A stretch of DNA of 64,000 nt from contig NZ_OZ060383.1 of the NCBI RefSeq assembly GCF_964059015.1, positions 62,001-126,000 of the forward strand. The letters run 5' to 3'. Source of the stretch: Buchnera aphidicola (Hyalopterus amygdali) (GTDB taxonomy: Bacteria; Pseudomonadota; Gammaproteobacteria; Enterobacterales; Enterobacteriaceae). Positions 40,907-50,943 of the stretch are shown here, piece after piece; position 1 is the stretch's first letter; the number at the start of each line of letters is the position of its first letter. The position numbers and the translations under genes are program-made. The notes under the pieces were generated by a model, which did not search any database, was not told the DNA's origin, and worked only from the letters and a program-made list of their open reading frames with translations.

Positions 40907-41227
40907 TATAATATAGTAAATATTTATATGAAAAAATTATTTTTTCATTTTTAATTATGCACTTATTTTAAATAAATTTTATTTTTTAATATAAATTTAA
41001 AAAAATAAATATTCTAAATTTTTTAAATAAAAAATTTTTATTTTCAAAAAAAAGATGTCATATAAAATATATATTGTATTTATTTGAAATAAACAATTTT
41101 ATTGTTTGAAATAAATATGATGTTTTAAAAAACCCTTTATTTTTGGGTTTTTTTATTTTAAAAGATTTAGAATTATATTTTTTTAAGTATAAAAATTAAA
41201 TGTAAAATTTTTGAAGGATGTTTAAAG
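40907..41227 (+). other. smrB-hisG spacer and probable his leader
   Basis: A 321-base spacer that should hold the his operon promoter and leader. E. coli has hisL here, a leader peptide with seven consecutive His codons. I find none: the only short frame near an ATG is an eight-residue peptide with one His (about 40928-40954). A 7-bp hairpin AAACAAT/ATTGTTT (41091-41107), a direct repeat of TTTGAAATAAA (41083 and 41105) and a terminator (41127-41154) remain, so a possible attenuator shape survives without the His-codon sensor. Confidence 0.5.
41127..41154 (+). terminator. Terminator hairpin upstream of hisG
   Basis: AAAAAACCC pairs with GGGTTTTTT around a nine-base T-rich loop and runs straight into T. 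It is the best-formed intrinsic terminator in the window. It lies 74 bases before hisG, the position of the his attenuator in enterics. It could alternatively end smrB transcription, but it is 220 bases beyond that gene. Confidence 0.7.
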
Positions 41228-42127
41228 ATGTTTAATAATAATCGTGTTCGTATAGCGATGCAAAAAACTGGTCGTTTAAGTAGTGAATCTATTAAACTAA
41301 TTACATATTGTGGGATAAAAATTAATTTAAAACAACAAAAATTAATAGCTTTTTCTGAAAATATGCCTATTGATGTTATGTTAGTACGCGATGACGACAT
41401 TCCAGGATTAGTAATGGACGGTGTAGTTGATTTAGGTATTGTTGGAGAAAATGTTCTCGAAGAAGAATTATTACATCGCACATCACAAAATTTAGAAAGT
41501 TCTTATATTACGTTAAGACGTCTTGATTTTGGTGTATGTAGGCTCTCTTTAGCTATTCCTATTGATACTCCATATGTTAATATAAAATCTTTAAAAAATT
41601 TTAGAATTGCTACTTCTTATCCTCATTTATTAAAAAAATATTTGGATAAAAAAAATGTTATTTTTAAATCCTGTATGTTAAATGGATCTGTAGAAGTTGC
41701 ACCGAGAGCTGGTTTATCAGATGCAATTTGCGATTTAGTTTCGACAGGTGCTACATTGGAAGCGAATGGTTTGCGTGAAGTACAGGTTGTGTTTCGTTCT
41801 CATGCATGCCTGATTTGCAAAACAGGGGATATTAATTCTGCTAAAAAGGAAGTTATTAATAAATTAATGACTCGTATTAAAGGTGTAATTAAAGCACGTG
41901 AATCTAAATACATTATGTTACATGCTCCTGTTGATAAATTAGAAGAGGTGATATCTTTATTGCATGGTGCAGAAAAACCTACTGTGTTAAAATTAGCAGG
42001 AGATACTAGTCGAGTAGCAATGCATATGGTAAGTAGCGAAACATTATTTTGGGAGACAATGGAAAAATTAAAATCTTTAGGTGCTAGTTCAATTTTAGTG
42101 TTACCAATTGAAAAAATGATGGAGTAA
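41228..42127 (+). CDS. hisG: ATP phosphoribosyltransferase
   Basis: HisG joins ATP and PRPP, the first and feedback-controlled step of histidine synthesis. The 299 residues equal E. coli, so it is the long form with the C-terminal His-binding regulatory domain ([20 protein letters not shown] and after). The PRPP-site region is [25 protein letters not shown] precedes the ATG. It is first in an eight-gene unit in enteric order. Confidence 0.97.
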   Translation: MFNNNRVRIAMQKTGRLSSESIKLITYCGIKINLKQQKLIAFSENMPIDVMLVRDDDIPGLVMDGVVDLGIVGENVLEEELLHRTSQNLESSYITLRRLDFGVCRLSLAIPIDTPYVNIKSLKNFRIATSYPHLLKKYLDKKNVIFKSCMLNGSVEVAPRAGLSDAICDLVSTGATLEANGLREVQVVFRSHACLICKTGDINSAKKEVINKLMTRIKGVIKARESKYIMLHAPVDKLEEVISLLHGAEKPTVLKLAGDTSRVAMHMVSSETLFWETMEKLKSLGASSILVLPIEKMME

Positions 42128-42134
42128 AAAATTG

Positions 42135-43448
42135 ATGAAATATTTTGATAAAATTATTAATTGGAATGAATTAAATGATAATAAAAAAAGAAGTATTTTA
42201 TCAAGACCTATCAAAAAAAATAATGCTTCTATTAAAAAAAAAGTTCATGAGATAATAAGAAATGTTCGAATTTCAGGTGAAAAAGCTTTAAAAGAATATA
42301 GTTTTTTATTTGATAAAGTTGATGTTAAAGATTTTGAAATTTCTAAAGAAAAAATTTTATTTTCTTCTTCACGTGTTAATTCTTCATTAAAACACGCCAT
42401 AGAAGTTGCTAAAAAAAATATTTCTTATTTTCACAAAGCACAAATTTTGTCGCAAGTAGATATTGAAACTCAAGATGGAGTACGTTGTCAGCAAATCCAT
42501 GTTCCTTTGAATTCTGTTGGAATCTATATTCCTAGCGGAGTAGCACCTTTATTTTCAACTGTTCTAATGCTCTCTATACCTGCTAAAATTGCTGGTTGTA
42601 AAGAAATAGTACTCTGTTCCCCTCCACCTATTAGTGAGAAAATACTTTATGCAGCACATATTTGTGGTGTTAATAGAGTATTTCAAATCGGTGGTGCTCA
42701 AGCTATAGCAGCAATGGCTTTTGGTACGAAAGCAATTCCTAAGGTAGACAAAATTTTTGGTCCAGGTAACGATTATGTAACAGAGGCAAAATTACAAGTA
42801 AGCTCGATTTTTAACGGACCAGCAATAGATATGTTAGCAGGACCTTCAGAATTATTGATTATTTCAGACCAAACATCTAACCCAGATTTTATTGCTGCTG
42901 ATTTGTTATCTCAAGCTGAACATGGCATATCTTCTCAGGTTATTTTATTAACTTCATGCAGTCAATTAGCTAAAAAAGTAGTTATGTCAGTTAATGAGCA
43001 ATTAAATAATTTATCTAGGTCAGATGAAATATTAATTGCATTAAAAAATAGTTTTATTATTTTAACAAAAGATATATCTCAATCTATAAAAATATCTAAT
43101 ATTTATGCACCTGAGCATTTAAGTATTCAAATCAAAGAGCCAAGGTCAATATTAAAAAAGATATTAAATGCTAGTTCTATTTTTTTAGGATCTTGGTCAC
43201 CTGAATCAGCAGGTGATTATGCATCTGGGACAAATCATGTTTTACCTACATATGGAAAATCTATTTCCAGTTCTGCGCTTGGTTTGTGTGATTTTCAAAA
43301 GCGTATATTAATTCAAGAATTGTCTTCTCAAGGATTAGTTAATTTATCTAATACGCTCGAAATCTTATCTGATGCTGAAAAGCTTGAAGCACACAAAAAT
43401 GCTGTGAAGATTAGAGTGGATTTTTTAAGGAGTAAATATGAAGTCTAA
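42135..43448 (+). CDS. hisD: Histidinol dehydrogenase
   Basis: HisD oxidises histidinol twice to histidine with NAD and zinc, the last step of the pathway. From the ATG at 42135 it has 437 residues (E. coli 434). A TTG just before it is also possible. Signature segments are VGIYIPSGVAPLFSTVLM, GGAQAIAAMAFGT, KIFGPGNDYVTEAK, the zinc/catalytic region LLSQAEHG, and YAPEHLSIQ with the catalytic Glu-His. GGAG of the SD lies in the end of hisG. Confidence 0.97.
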   Translation: MKYFDKIINWNELNDNKKRSILSRPIKKNNASIKKKVHEIIRNVRISGEKALKEYSFLFDKVDVKDFEISKEKILFSSSRVNSSLKHAIEVAKKNISYFHKAQILSQVDIETQDGVRCQQIHVPLNSVGIYIPSGVAPLFSTVLMLSIPAKIAGCKEIVLCSPPPISEKILYAAHICGVNRVFQIGGAQAIAAMAFGTKAIPKVDKIFGPGNDYVTEAKLQVSSIFNGPAIDMLAGPSELLIISDQTSNPDFIAADLLSQAEHGISSQVILLTSCSQLAKKVVMSVNEQLNNLSRSDEILIALKNSFIILTKDISQSIKISNIYAPEHLSIQIKEPRSILKKILNASSIFLGSWSPESAGDYASGTNHVLPTYGKSISSSALGLCDFQKRILIQELSSQGLVNLSNTLEILSDAEKLEAHKNAVKIRVDFLRSKYEV

Positions 43449-44511
43449 TTTAAATAATTTAACTAGAATTAATATACAAAATCTATCTCCCTATCAATCT
43501 GCTAGACGAATTGGAGGTCATGGTGATACATGGTTAAATGCAAACGAATCGCCTATGTCTGCTCTATTTAAATGTAGAGTAGAATCATTTAATCGTTATC
43601 CGGAATGTCAACCTAATAATTTAATTTCTGCTTATGCTGATTATGTTGGTTTGTTTAGAAAAGAAATTCTAGTTACAAGAGGAGCAGATGAAGGAATTGA
43701 ACTTTTAATCAAAGCTTTTTGCGAACCAAAAAAAGATGCAATAATTTACTGTCCTCCAACTTATGATATGTATGCTATAAATGCAAAAATTGCAAATGTT
43801 AAAATAAAAGAAATTCCTATTTTAAAAAATACTTGGAAAATAGATTTATTTAATCTTCAAGCAAGTCTTGATGGAGTAAAATTAATATATATTTGTAATC
43901 CAAATAATCCTACTGGCAATATTTTTTCTAAAAAAGATTTAATTATTTTATTACAAGTAACATTTAATCGATGTCTTGTAGTAATAGATGAAGCTTATAT
44001 TGAATTTTCTTCTAAGGATAGTATGGTAAGTTATTTAAAAGAATTTCCAAATTTAATTATTTTACGAACATTATCTAAAGCATTTGCATTAGCAGGTATA
44101 AGATGTGGTTTTACTTTGGCAAATGAAGAGATTATTAATATTTTACATAAAGTTATTAGTCCGTATCCAATATCTACCGTTGTGACCGATATAGCCATTC
44201 AAGCTTTAGAAAAAAATGAAATTAAAAATATGCAGAATAGAGTTATAAAATTGAATAAAAATCGTGTTTGGTTAATTAATAAATTAAAAAAAAACAACTT
44301 TGTAAAAAAAATTTTTGATAGTCACGCCAATTATATTTTGGTTAAATTTTATATGTTTAAAAGAGTATTTCAGCATTTATGGGAAAAAGGTATAATTATA
44401 AGAAATCAAGATCATAAAATAAATTTACAAGGTTGTCTGCGAATATCAATAGGATCAGATAAAGAATGTCTTCGTTTAATTGAAGAATTAAAAAATTTAT
44501 CTAAAATATAA
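43438..44511 (+). CDS. hisC: Histidinol-phosphate aminotransferase
   Basis: HisC is a PLP enzyme that turns imidazoleacetol phosphate into histidinol phosphate. It has 357 residues (E. coli 356). The PLP lysine is in LRTLSKAFALAGIRCGF. NANESP, CNPNNPTGN and VVIDEAYIEF are present. It overlaps hisD by 11 bases. Confidence 0.97.
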   Translation: MKSNLNNLTRINIQNLSPYQSARRIGGHGDTWLNANESPMSALFKCRVESFNRYPECQPNNLISAYADYVGLFRKEILVTRGADEGIELLIKAFCEPKKDAIIYCPPTYDMYAINAKIANVKIKEIPILKNTWKIDLFNLQASLDGVKLIYICNPNNPTGNIFSKKDLIILLQVTFNRCLVVIDEAYIEFSSKDSMVSYLKEFPNLIILRTLSKAFALAGIRCGFTLANEEIINILHKVISPYPISTVVTDIAIQALEKNEIKNMQNRVIKLNKNRVWLINKLKKNNFVKKIFDSHANYILVKFYMFKRVFQHLWEKGIIIRNQDHKINLQGCLRISIGSDKECLRLIEELKNLSKI

Positions 44512-44530
44512 TATTTTTAATGAGGTTTTA

Positions 44531-45598
44531 ATGAAACAAAAAATTTTATTTATTGATCGAGATGGTACTTTAATTCATGAACCAACTAAAGATTTTCAAG
44601 TAGATCAAATTGAAAAACTTATGTTTAAAAAATATGTTATTTCTTCGTTGTGTCAATTAATGAAATTTGGTTATAAATTTGTTATTATTACTAATCAAGA
44701 TGGTCTTGGAACTAAAAACTTTCCCTTAGAAAAATTTAATGCTCCTCATTTTTTTATGTTAAATATTTTTCAATCAGAAGGAATAGTATTTGAAGACGTT
44801 TTAATTTGTCCACATTTTTCACATGACAATTGTGAATGTCGTAAACCTAAAATTAATCTTTTAAAAGATTGGTTACAACATAAAAAAATAGATAAAACAC
44901 GTAGTTATGTTATTGGTGATCGAACAAGTGACATGGAATTAGCAAAAAATATTAAATTAACTGGAATACAATATCAAGAAGATAGTTTTAATTGGATAAA
45001 TATTACTCAAGAAATTATAAAAAAAAATAGATATGCAGAAGTACTAAGAAAAACAAAAGAAACTGATATAAAAATCAAGGCATGGATAGATTTAGAACAT
45101 TATAGTAATATTAAAACTGGTATTAACTTTTTTGATCATATGTTGGAACAACTATCAATTCATAGTGGTATTTCTATGCATATTATAGCAAAAGGGGACC
45201 TAAGAGTTGATGATCATCATACTATAGAAGACATAGGAATTGTTTTGGGAACAGTTTTATTAAAAACATTAAATAATAAATGTGGTATATCCAGATTTGG
45301 TTTTGTTTTACCTATGGATGAGAGTGAAGCAAAATGTATTATTGATTTGTCAAATCGTCCCTATTTATCTTTTAATGCTACGTTTAAACATAAAATGGTT
45401 GGTGACCTTAATACTGATATGATTAAACATTTTTTTTATTCTCTTTCTTATTCTATGAAAATAACTTTGCATCTTGATGTGAAGGGAGAAAATGATCATC
45501 ATTGTGTAGAAAGTTTATTTAAAGCATTTGGACGTGCACTTCGACAAGCAGTAAAAATAGAAGATAATACATTACCAACATCAAAAGGGATTTTATAA
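44531..45598 (+). CDS. hisB: Bifunctional histidinol-phosphatase / imidazoleglycerol-phosphate dehydratase
   Basis: HisB carries two pathway steps. The N-terminal HAD phosphatase starts with FIDRDGTLIHEP (DxDGT) and has zinc-type CPHFSHDNCECRKPK. The C-terminal dehydratase shows GINFFDHMLEQLSIHSG, the metal motif DDHHTIEDIGI and ENDHHCVESLFKAFGRAL. It has 355 residues, the same as E. coli. The fusion is typical of enterics. The first base of hisH follows its stop directly. Confidence 0.97.
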   Translation: MKQKILFIDRDGTLIHEPTKDFQVDQIEKLMFKKYVISSLCQLMKFGYKFVIITNQDGLGTKNFPLEKFNAPHFFMLNIFQSEGIVFEDVLICPHFSHDNCECRKPKINLLKDWLQHKKIDKTRSYVIGDRTSDMELAKNIKLTGIQYQEDSFNWINITQEIIKKNRYAEVLRKTKETDIKIKAWIDLEHYSNIKTGINFFDHMLEQLSIHSGISMHIIAKGDLRVDDHHTIEDIGIVLGTVLLKTLNNKCGISRFGFVLPMDESEAKCIIDLSNRPYLSFNATFKHKMVGDLNTDMIKHFFYSLSYSMKITLHLDVKGENDHHCVESLFKAFGRALRQAVKIEDNTLPTSKGIL

Positions 45599-46192
45599 GT
45601 GGATATTACAATAATTAATACTGGTTGTGCTAATCTAACTTCAATTCAAGTTGCAATTAAAAAATTAGGTTATTCTTCTACAATAACTTCTAATCCTTCA
45701 ATGATTGTTAATTCTAAAAAAATTTTTTTTCCGGGGGTTGGAACTGCCGCTGCTGCTATGAAAAAAATATATGACAAAAATTTAATTAATATTTTAAAAA
45801 AATTAACACAGCCGATTCTTGGTATTTGCTTGGGAATGCAAATTTTTTCTGAATTTAGCGAAGAAGGAGAAGGGACAAAAACTGTTGGAGTATTTGACAA
45901 TTGTTTTACATATCTTTTAAAAAATAAAAATTTACCTTTACCACATATGGGTTGGAATTATATTACTTTTGATAGTATACATCCATTATTTAAAAATATT
46001 AAAAAAAACTCAAGATTTTATTTTGTTCATAGTTATATTATACCAGTCAATACATACACTTTAGCAACAACTAAATACGGTTTTTCTTTTAGTTCTGTTA
46101 TGCAAAAAAATAATTTTTTTGGAGTTCAGTTTCATCCAGAAAAATCTGGTAATGTAGGATCCCTATTATTAAAAAATTTCTTAGAGATGTAA
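45599..46192 (+). CDS. hisH: Imidazole glycerol phosphate synthase, glutaminase subunit
   Basis: HisH makes ammonia from glutamine for HisF. It has 197 residues (E. coli 196). The catalytic Cys is in [10 protein letters not shown] and the His-Glu pair in [11 protein letters not shown]. The start codon is GTG, immediately after the hisB stop, so translation is probably coupled. Confidence 0.97.
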   Translation: MDITIINTGCANLTSIQVAIKKLGYSSTITSNPSMIVNSKKIFFPGVGTAAAAMKKIYDKNLINILKKLTQPILGICLGMQIFSEFSEEGEGTKTVGVFDNCFTYLLKNKNLPLPHMGWNYITFDSIHPLFKNIKKNSRFYFVHSYIIPVNTYTLATTKYGFSFSSVMQKNNFFGVQFHPEKSGNVGSLLLKNFLEM

Positions 46193-46198
46193 AATTAT

Positions 46199-46945
46199 AT
46201 GATAATTCCAGCTTTTGATTTTATTAATGGACAACCAGTGCGTTTGTATCAAGGAAATTATTCTAATCAAACCAAATATAATATAAATTTATATAAACTT
46301 TTTCAAATTTACGAAAAAAGTGGAGTTCAAACTATTCATTTAGTTGATTTAGATGCTGCAAAGAATGTTAAAAATAGACAGTTAAATATTTTTAAAAATA
46401 TTATTTCTTGTACTAATATTCCTATACAAATAGGTGGTGGAATACGAACTGAAGACGATATCAATATTTTTTTAAAATTAGGAGTGAAAAGAGTCGTCAT
46501 AGGTTCTTCCGCAATAAAAAATAAAAAAGAAGTAAAAAAATGGTTTAAAATATATGGATCAAATACTATTATTTTAGCATTAGATGTTGTAATAAAAGAT
46601 AATAAAAAAGAAATAGCAATACATGGTTGGCAAGATCAAACAAATTTAACTCTAGAGGAAATTGTCGAATATTTTGAACCAGCAGGATTAAAACATGTAT
46701 TGTGTACTGACATATGTAAAGATGGAACTTTATCTGGTCCTAATACTATATTATATAAAGAAATTGTTAAAAAATTTAAATATATAAAATTTCAAGCATC
46801 TGGAGGAGTGGCAACTTTAAAAGATATTTCATGTTTAAAGAATAGTGGAGTTAGTAGTATTATTGTTGGTCGCAGTTTATTAGAAAAAAAATTTACAATA
46901 CAAGAGGCACTAAAATGTTGGCAAAACGCATCATTGCATGCTTAG
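46199..46945 (+). CDS. hisA: ProFAR isomerase HisA
   Basis: HisA is a TIM-barrel isomerase that opens the ribose of ProFAR. It has 248 residues (E. coli 245). It starts [20 protein letters not shown] with the catalytic Asp. [13 protein letters not shown] and the second catalytic Asp in [14 protein letters not shown] are present. Its last 31 bases overlap hisF. Confidence 0.97.
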   Translation: MIIPAFDFINGQPVRLYQGNYSNQTKYNINLYKLFQIYEKSGVQTIHLVDLDAAKNVKNRQLNIFKNIISCTNIPIQIGGGIRTEDDINIFLKLGVKRVVIGSSAIKNKKEVKKWFKIYGSNTIILALDVVIKDNKKEIAIHGWQDQTNLTLEEIVEYFEPAGLKHVLCTDICKDGTLSGPNTILYKEIVKKFKYIKFQASGGVATLKDISCLKNSGVSSIIVGRSLLEKKFTIQEALKCWQNASLHA

Positions 46946-47691
46946 ACGTAAATAATGGAGTAGTAGTAAAAGGCGTTCAATTTAAAAATCATAAAATTGT
47001 TGGTGATATTCTATCTTTATCTAAAAGATATACTGAGGAGGGTATAGATGAACTAGTTTTTTATGATATAACTGCTTCTACTGAGAATAAGTTAGTTGAT
47101 AGAAGTTGGATACAGAAAGTTGCTGAAGTAATTAATATTCCATTTTGTGTAGCTGGAGGAATTAAAAGTATAGAAGATGTAAAGAACATTTTATCTTTTG
47201 GTGCTGATAAAGTATCAATTAATTCTTCAGCGTTGATTGATCCTGATTTAATTACAAAAATTGCTGATCGATTTGGTGTACAGTGTACAGTTGTAGGTAT
47301 CGATTCCTGGTTTGATACAGATAAAAAAAAATATATGGTACAACAATATACAGGTGATGTTCGTCGTACTTATCAAACTACTTGGGAAACTTTAGATTGG
47401 GTAGAAAAAGTACAAAATAATGGAGCTGGTGAAATTGTTTTAAATATGATGAATCAAGATGGACTACAAAGTGGATATGATTTATTTCAATTATGTCAAA
47501 TTAGAAAAAAATGTAAAGTTCCATTAATTGCATCAGGTGGAGCAGGACGAATAGAACATTTTTATGAAGCTTTGTATTATGCTAATGTAGATGGTGTTTT
47601 AGCCGCTTCTGTATTTCATAAAAAAATAGTAAATATAAAAGAATTAAAAGATTATTTAATTATAAAAGGTATGGAGATCAGAACGTGTTAA
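46915..47691 (+). CDS. hisF: Imidazole glycerol phosphate synthase, cyclase subunit
   Basis: HisF uses ammonia from HisH to make imidazole glycerol phosphate and AICAR. The 258 residues equal E. coli. The start [20 protein letters not shown] has the catalytic Asp, and [15 protein letters not shown] and [11 protein letters not shown] phosphate loops are present. The N-terminus matches E. coli exactly, so the 31-base overlap with hisA is real. It overlaps hisI by seven bases. Confidence 0.97.
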   Translation: MLAKRIIACLDVNNGVVVKGVQFKNHKIVGDILSLSKRYTEEGIDELVFYDITASTENKLVDRSWIQKVAEVINIPFCVAGGIKSIEDVKNILSFGADKVSINSSALIDPDLITKIADRFGVQCTVVGIDSWFDTDKKKYMVQQYTGDVRRTYQTTWETLDWVEKVQNNGAGEIVLNMMNQDGLQSGYDLFQLCQIRKKCKVPLIASGGAGRIEHFYEALYYANVDGVLAASVFHKKIVNIKELKDYLIIKGMEIRTC

Positions 47692-48314
47692 ATAAAAAAG
47701 AAAATTTGTTAAAATTAAATTGGATTAAAACAAATGGCATGATGCCAGTAATTATACAAGATTTTTTATCTAATTCAGTTTTAATGCACGGCTATATGAA
47801 CCAAGAAGCACTTTTAAAAACTCAAAAAGAAGGTTTTGTTACTTTTTATTCACGTACCAAAAAACGTTTGTGGATGAAAGGGGAAAAATCAGGTAACTTT
47901 TTAAAAGTCGTTGATATTACTACCGATTGTGATTATGATACTTTATTAATTTTAGTTGAACCCCTAGGCAAGACATGTCACCTAGAAAAAAAAAGTTGTT
48001 TTTTTTTAAAGAAAAAAAATAATTTAGGTTTTCTTCACATATTAGAAGAAACTATAGAAGAAAAAAAGAAATATGGTATAGAAACTAATTCATATACTTC
48101 TAATTTGTATCGATCTGGAACAAAACGTATAGCACAAAAAGTTGGTGAAGAAGCTGTAGAAACAATATTAGCAGCGATGCAAAAAGATCCAGATGAACTT
48201 ATCAATGAATCTTCAGATTTAATTTATCATTTAATAGTTTTATTGCATGATCAGAATTTAAATTTTAATTTAGTTGTGGAAAATTTAAAAGCAAGAAGAT
48301 CAAAAAAATTATAA
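47685..48314 (+). CDS. hisI: Bifunctional phosphoribosyl-AMP cyclohydrolase / phosphoribosyl-ATP pyrophosphatase
   Basis: HisI performs steps two and three of histidine synthesis. It has 209 residues (E. coli 203). The N-terminal cyclohydrolase has [20 protein letters not shown] and the zinc-type DCDYDTLL and [10 protein letters not shown]. The C-terminal pyrophosphatase has [20 protein letters not shown] and ESSDLIYHL. The start is GTG inside the end of hisF. It closes the his operon. Confidence 0.97.
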   Translation: MLNKKENLLKLNWIKTNGMMPVIIQDFLSNSVLMHGYMNQEALLKTQKEGFVTFYSRTKKRLWMKGEKSGNFLKVVDITTDCDYDTLLILVEPLGKTCHLEKKSCFFLKKKNNLGFLHILEETIEEKKKYGIETNSYTSNLYRSGTKRIAQKVGEEAVETILAAMQKDPDELINESSDLIYHLIVLLHDQNLNFNLVVENLKARRSKKL

Positions 48315-48442
48315 TATTAATTATATTAAATAGGTATTTAGTTACTATTAATTTTTTTTAGAAAAGATAATTTTTATTATACATAATAATTCATATTACA
48401 TACATAATATTTCAATTTCAAAAAAATTCAATAAAATTTAAC

Positions 48443-48467
48443 ATACGTATTTTTTTTATATACGTAT
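48443..48467. repeat. Twin ATACGTAT palindromes
   Basis: Two copies of the eight-base palindrome ATACGTAT (48443-48450 and 48460-48467) are separated by nine A/T bases. Together they can fold into a hairpin with an eight-pair stem. The position, about 130 bases after hisI, would suit a terminator. Two exact copies of one palindrome could also be a protein-binding pair. No family is recognised. Confidence 0.4.
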
Positions 48468-48570
48468 TAATTTTCTTTTATTTGTAATTTAAAAAAATAA
48501 AAAACAGTTTTAATCAATATATTAAGAAAATTATTTTTTTAAAAAATATTTTTTTTAAAAAAATGATAAA

Positions 48571-48599
48571 TTGAAAATAGTTGTAATATCATTTATTGT
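48571..48599 (+). promoter_or_regulatory. Probable gnd promoter
   Basis: TTGAAA (48571-48576) is followed after exactly 17 bases by TATTGT (48594-48599), the same -10 as the tRNA-Ala promoter in this window. Transcription would start near 48606, about 70 bases before the gnd ATG. Confidence 0.5.
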
Positions 48600-48676
48600 G
48601 TAAGTGTATGTGATTTAACTTTATTGGTTTAAAAATATTTTTTATAAGTTATATGAATATAAAACTGGAGAAAACA

Positions 48677-50098
48677 ATGTCAAAGCAAGAAATTGGTGTT
48701 ATAGGAATGGCAGTTATGGGTAAAAATTTAGCATTAAATCTTGCAAATAAACAATATACTGTTTCTATATTTAATAGAACTCAATCAGTAACGGAAAACA
48801 TTATAAAATGTAATAAAGAAAAAAAAATTTTCGGATATTTTTCTATTAAAGAATTTGTTTATTCAATAAAAAAACCTAGATGTATTTTACTAATGGTGCA
48901 ATCAGGTCAAGCTACAGATGAAACTATTCAGTCTATTTTGCCTTATTTAAATCAGGGTGATATATTAATTGATGGTGGGAATACCTTTTATCAAGATACA
49001 ATTAGAAGAAACAAAGATTTAGTAAAATATGGTATCAATTTCATTGGAATGGGTGTATCTGGAGGGGAATATGGTGCACTCAACGGTCCATCTATTATGC
49101 CAGGCGGTTCAAAAAGCGCATATGAACTTATTTCTCCCATTTTAAAAAAAATATCTGCTAAATTTAAAGGTGAGCCATGTGTTAGTTACATTGGTCCAAA
49201 TGGAGCTGGTCATTATGTTAAAATGATTCACAATGGTATTGAATATGGTGATATGCAGTTGATATCTGAATCATATTTTATATTAAAAAGTTTGTTAAAT
49301 GTAAATAATAAAGAGTTATCTGATATTTTTGACAATTGGAATCAAGGTGAATTAAATAGTTATTTAATTGAAATAACAAAAAATATTTTTCTTAAAAAAG
49401 AAAAAAATAACACGCATTACTTAATAGATTCTATATTAGATGAAGCAGAAGATAAAGGGACAGGCAAATGGATTAGCAAAGATGCCTTAGAATTGCGTGA
49501 ACCACTCTCATTAATTACAGAATCTGTTTTTGCTCGATATTTATCTTCTCTGAAAGATCAACGTGTTCTTGCTGCAAAGATACTAAAAGGACCTACTTTA
49601 AAACCTATATCTTTCGAAAATAAAGAAAATTTTATTGAAGAAGTAAGAAGAGCTTTGTATTTGGGTAAAATTATTTCTTATGCACAGGGTTTTTCGCAAT
49701 TAAAAAAAGCATCAGAAAAATACTCATGGGATTTAAAATATGGCGAAATTGCTAAGATTTTTAGATCCGGGTGTATTATTAGAGCAAGTTTTTTAGAAAA
49801 AATAACAGATGCTTTTCAAGATAATAGCGTAACTAATTTATTATTAACCAATTACTTTTCAGAAATATCTAATCAATATGAAAAATCTTTACGTTGTGTT
49901 GCTATACATGCAATAAAACATGGAATTCCAATTCCTGCTTTTTCATCAGCGATAACATATTACGATAGTTATCGAACAGTTTCTTCATCTGCTAATTTAA
50001 TTCAAGCTCAACGAGACTACTTCGGTGCACACACCTATAAAAGAATTGATAAAAAAGGATATTTTCATACTAATTGGTTTATTAAAAAAGAGCTTTAA
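48677..50098 (+). CDS. gnd: 6-phosphogluconate dehydrogenase
   Basis: Gnd oxidises 6-phosphogluconate to ribulose 5-phosphate with NADP, the last oxidative step of the pentose phosphate pathway. I start it at [17 protein letters not shown], preceded by GGAG, giving 473 residues (E. coli 468). An in-frame ATG eight codons upstream lacks support. [34 protein letters not shown], the catalytic Lys in GAGHYVKM, and [10 protein letters not shown] are present. It supplies ribulose 5-phosphate to RibB and pentoses to TktB and TalA. Confidence 0.97.
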   Translation: MSKQEIGVIGMAVMGKNLALNLANKQYTVSIFNRTQSVTENIIKCNKEKKIFGYFSIKEFVYSIKKPRCILLMVQSGQATDETIQSILPYLNQGDILIDGGNTFYQDTIRRNKDLVKYGINFIGMGVSGGEYGALNGPSIMPGGSKSAYELISPILKKISAKFKGEPCVSYIGPNGAGHYVKMIHNGIEYGDMQLISESYFILKSLLNVNNKELSDIFDNWNQGELNSYLIEITKNIFLKKEKNNTHYLIDSILDEAEDKGTGKWISKDALELREPLSLITESVFARYLSSLKDQRVLAAKILKGPTLKPISFENKENFIEEVRRALYLGKIISYAQGFSQLKKASEKYSWDLKYGEIAKIFRSGCIIRASFLEKITDAFQDNSVTNLLLTNYFSEISNQYEKSLRCVAIHAIKHGIPIPAFSSAITYYDSYRTVSSSANLIQAQRDYFGAHTYKRIDKKGYFHTNWFIKKEL

Positions 50099-50161
50099 TT
50101 ATTAAAATAACATTAAATTTTATTAAAAAAAAAGTAATTATAAATTTTTTTATTTTATTAA

Positions 50162-50198
50162 AATAGCAGAGGATAATAAAATATGTCTTTCTGCTATT
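50162..50198 (+). terminator. Stem-loop after gnd
   Basis: AATAGCAGA (50162-50170) pairs perfectly with TCTGCTATT (50190-50198) across a 19-base loop, 63 bases after the gnd stop. T-rich sequence follows. The stem is well above the local GC level. Confidence 0.55.
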
Positions 50199-50253
50199 AA
50201 TAATATAATTTTTTATTTTTTATAACATATACAATATCATTGTAGGAAAAAAA

Positions 50254-50835
50254 ATGCGCTTATGTGATACAGACATTGAAGAATGGTTAAATAAAAAAAA
50301 ATTAGTTATTACACCCTTACCTAAAAAAGAGTTAATTAATGGAATTACTGTTGACATACATCTTGGTAATAAATTTCGTGTTTTTTATGAGCATAATGCT
50401 TCTTGCATTGATTTAAGCAGTTCACATGAAAGAATTGCTGTAGATTTAAATAAAATTATGAGTTACGAAACTATTTTTTCTAAACAAAAACCATTTTTTT
50501 TAAAACCAGGATCTTTAGCATTGTTTTTAACTTTAGAAAGTATTAAGTTGCCAAATAATTTAGTTGGTTGGCTAGATGGACGTTCTTCTTTAGCTCGATT
50601 AGGTTTGATGATTCATTTAACATCTCACCGCATTGATCCTGGTTGGGATGGAAATATTGTTTTAGAAATTTTTAATGCAGGAAAATTAACATTAGTTTTA
50701 ACTCCTGGTATAAAAATTGCTGTGCTAAGTTTTGAATTGCTTTCTAAATCAGTTTTACGTCCTTATAATTCTCGGAATGAATCTAAATATAAAAGTCAAA
50801 ATGGTGTAATACCCAGTCGAATTTACGAAGAATAA
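50254..50835 (+). CDS. dcd: dCTP deaminase
   Basis: Dcd deaminates dCTP to dUTP, the main source of thymidylate in enterics. The 193 residues equal E. coli. It starts MRLCDTDIEEWL. The catalytic/substrate region WLDGRSSLARLGLMIH, HRIDPGWDGNIVLEIFN and the C-terminal YKSQNGVIPSRIYEE are present. It follows gnd and precedes metG, consistent with the E. coli 46-47 min region after deletions. Confidence 0.97.
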   Translation: MRLCDTDIEEWLNKKKLVITPLPKKELINGITVDIHLGNKFRVFYEHNASCIDLSSSHERIAVDLNKIMSYETIFSKQKPFFLKPGSLALFLTLESIKLPNNLVGWLDGRSSLARLGLMIHLTSHRIDPGWDGNIVLEIFNAGKLTLVLTPGIKIAVLSFELLSKSVLRPYNSRNESKYKSQNGVIPSRIYEE

Positions 50836-50943
50836 AAATTTACATTATAAATAAAACTTATTTTACAGGCAATTATTCAAATCATTAGTTTACGATTATC
50901 AATATTTTGTATATTATATTAATTATTTAAAGAATATAAATTT

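Larger units (their letters stand above)
48315..48676 (+). other. Spacer between hisI and gnd
   Basis: About 360 A/T-rich bases where E. coli has wzz and ugd. I find no remnant frames. It holds a pair of ATACGTAT palindromes (48443-48467), which may end the his transcript, and a probable gnd promoter (48571-48599). Nothing else stands out. Confidence 0.6.

Noticed and set aside
40928..40954. Eight-residue frame MKKLFFHF as a hisL leader peptide
   Set aside because: Only one His codon and no good link to the hairpins; it does not resemble an enteric his leader.
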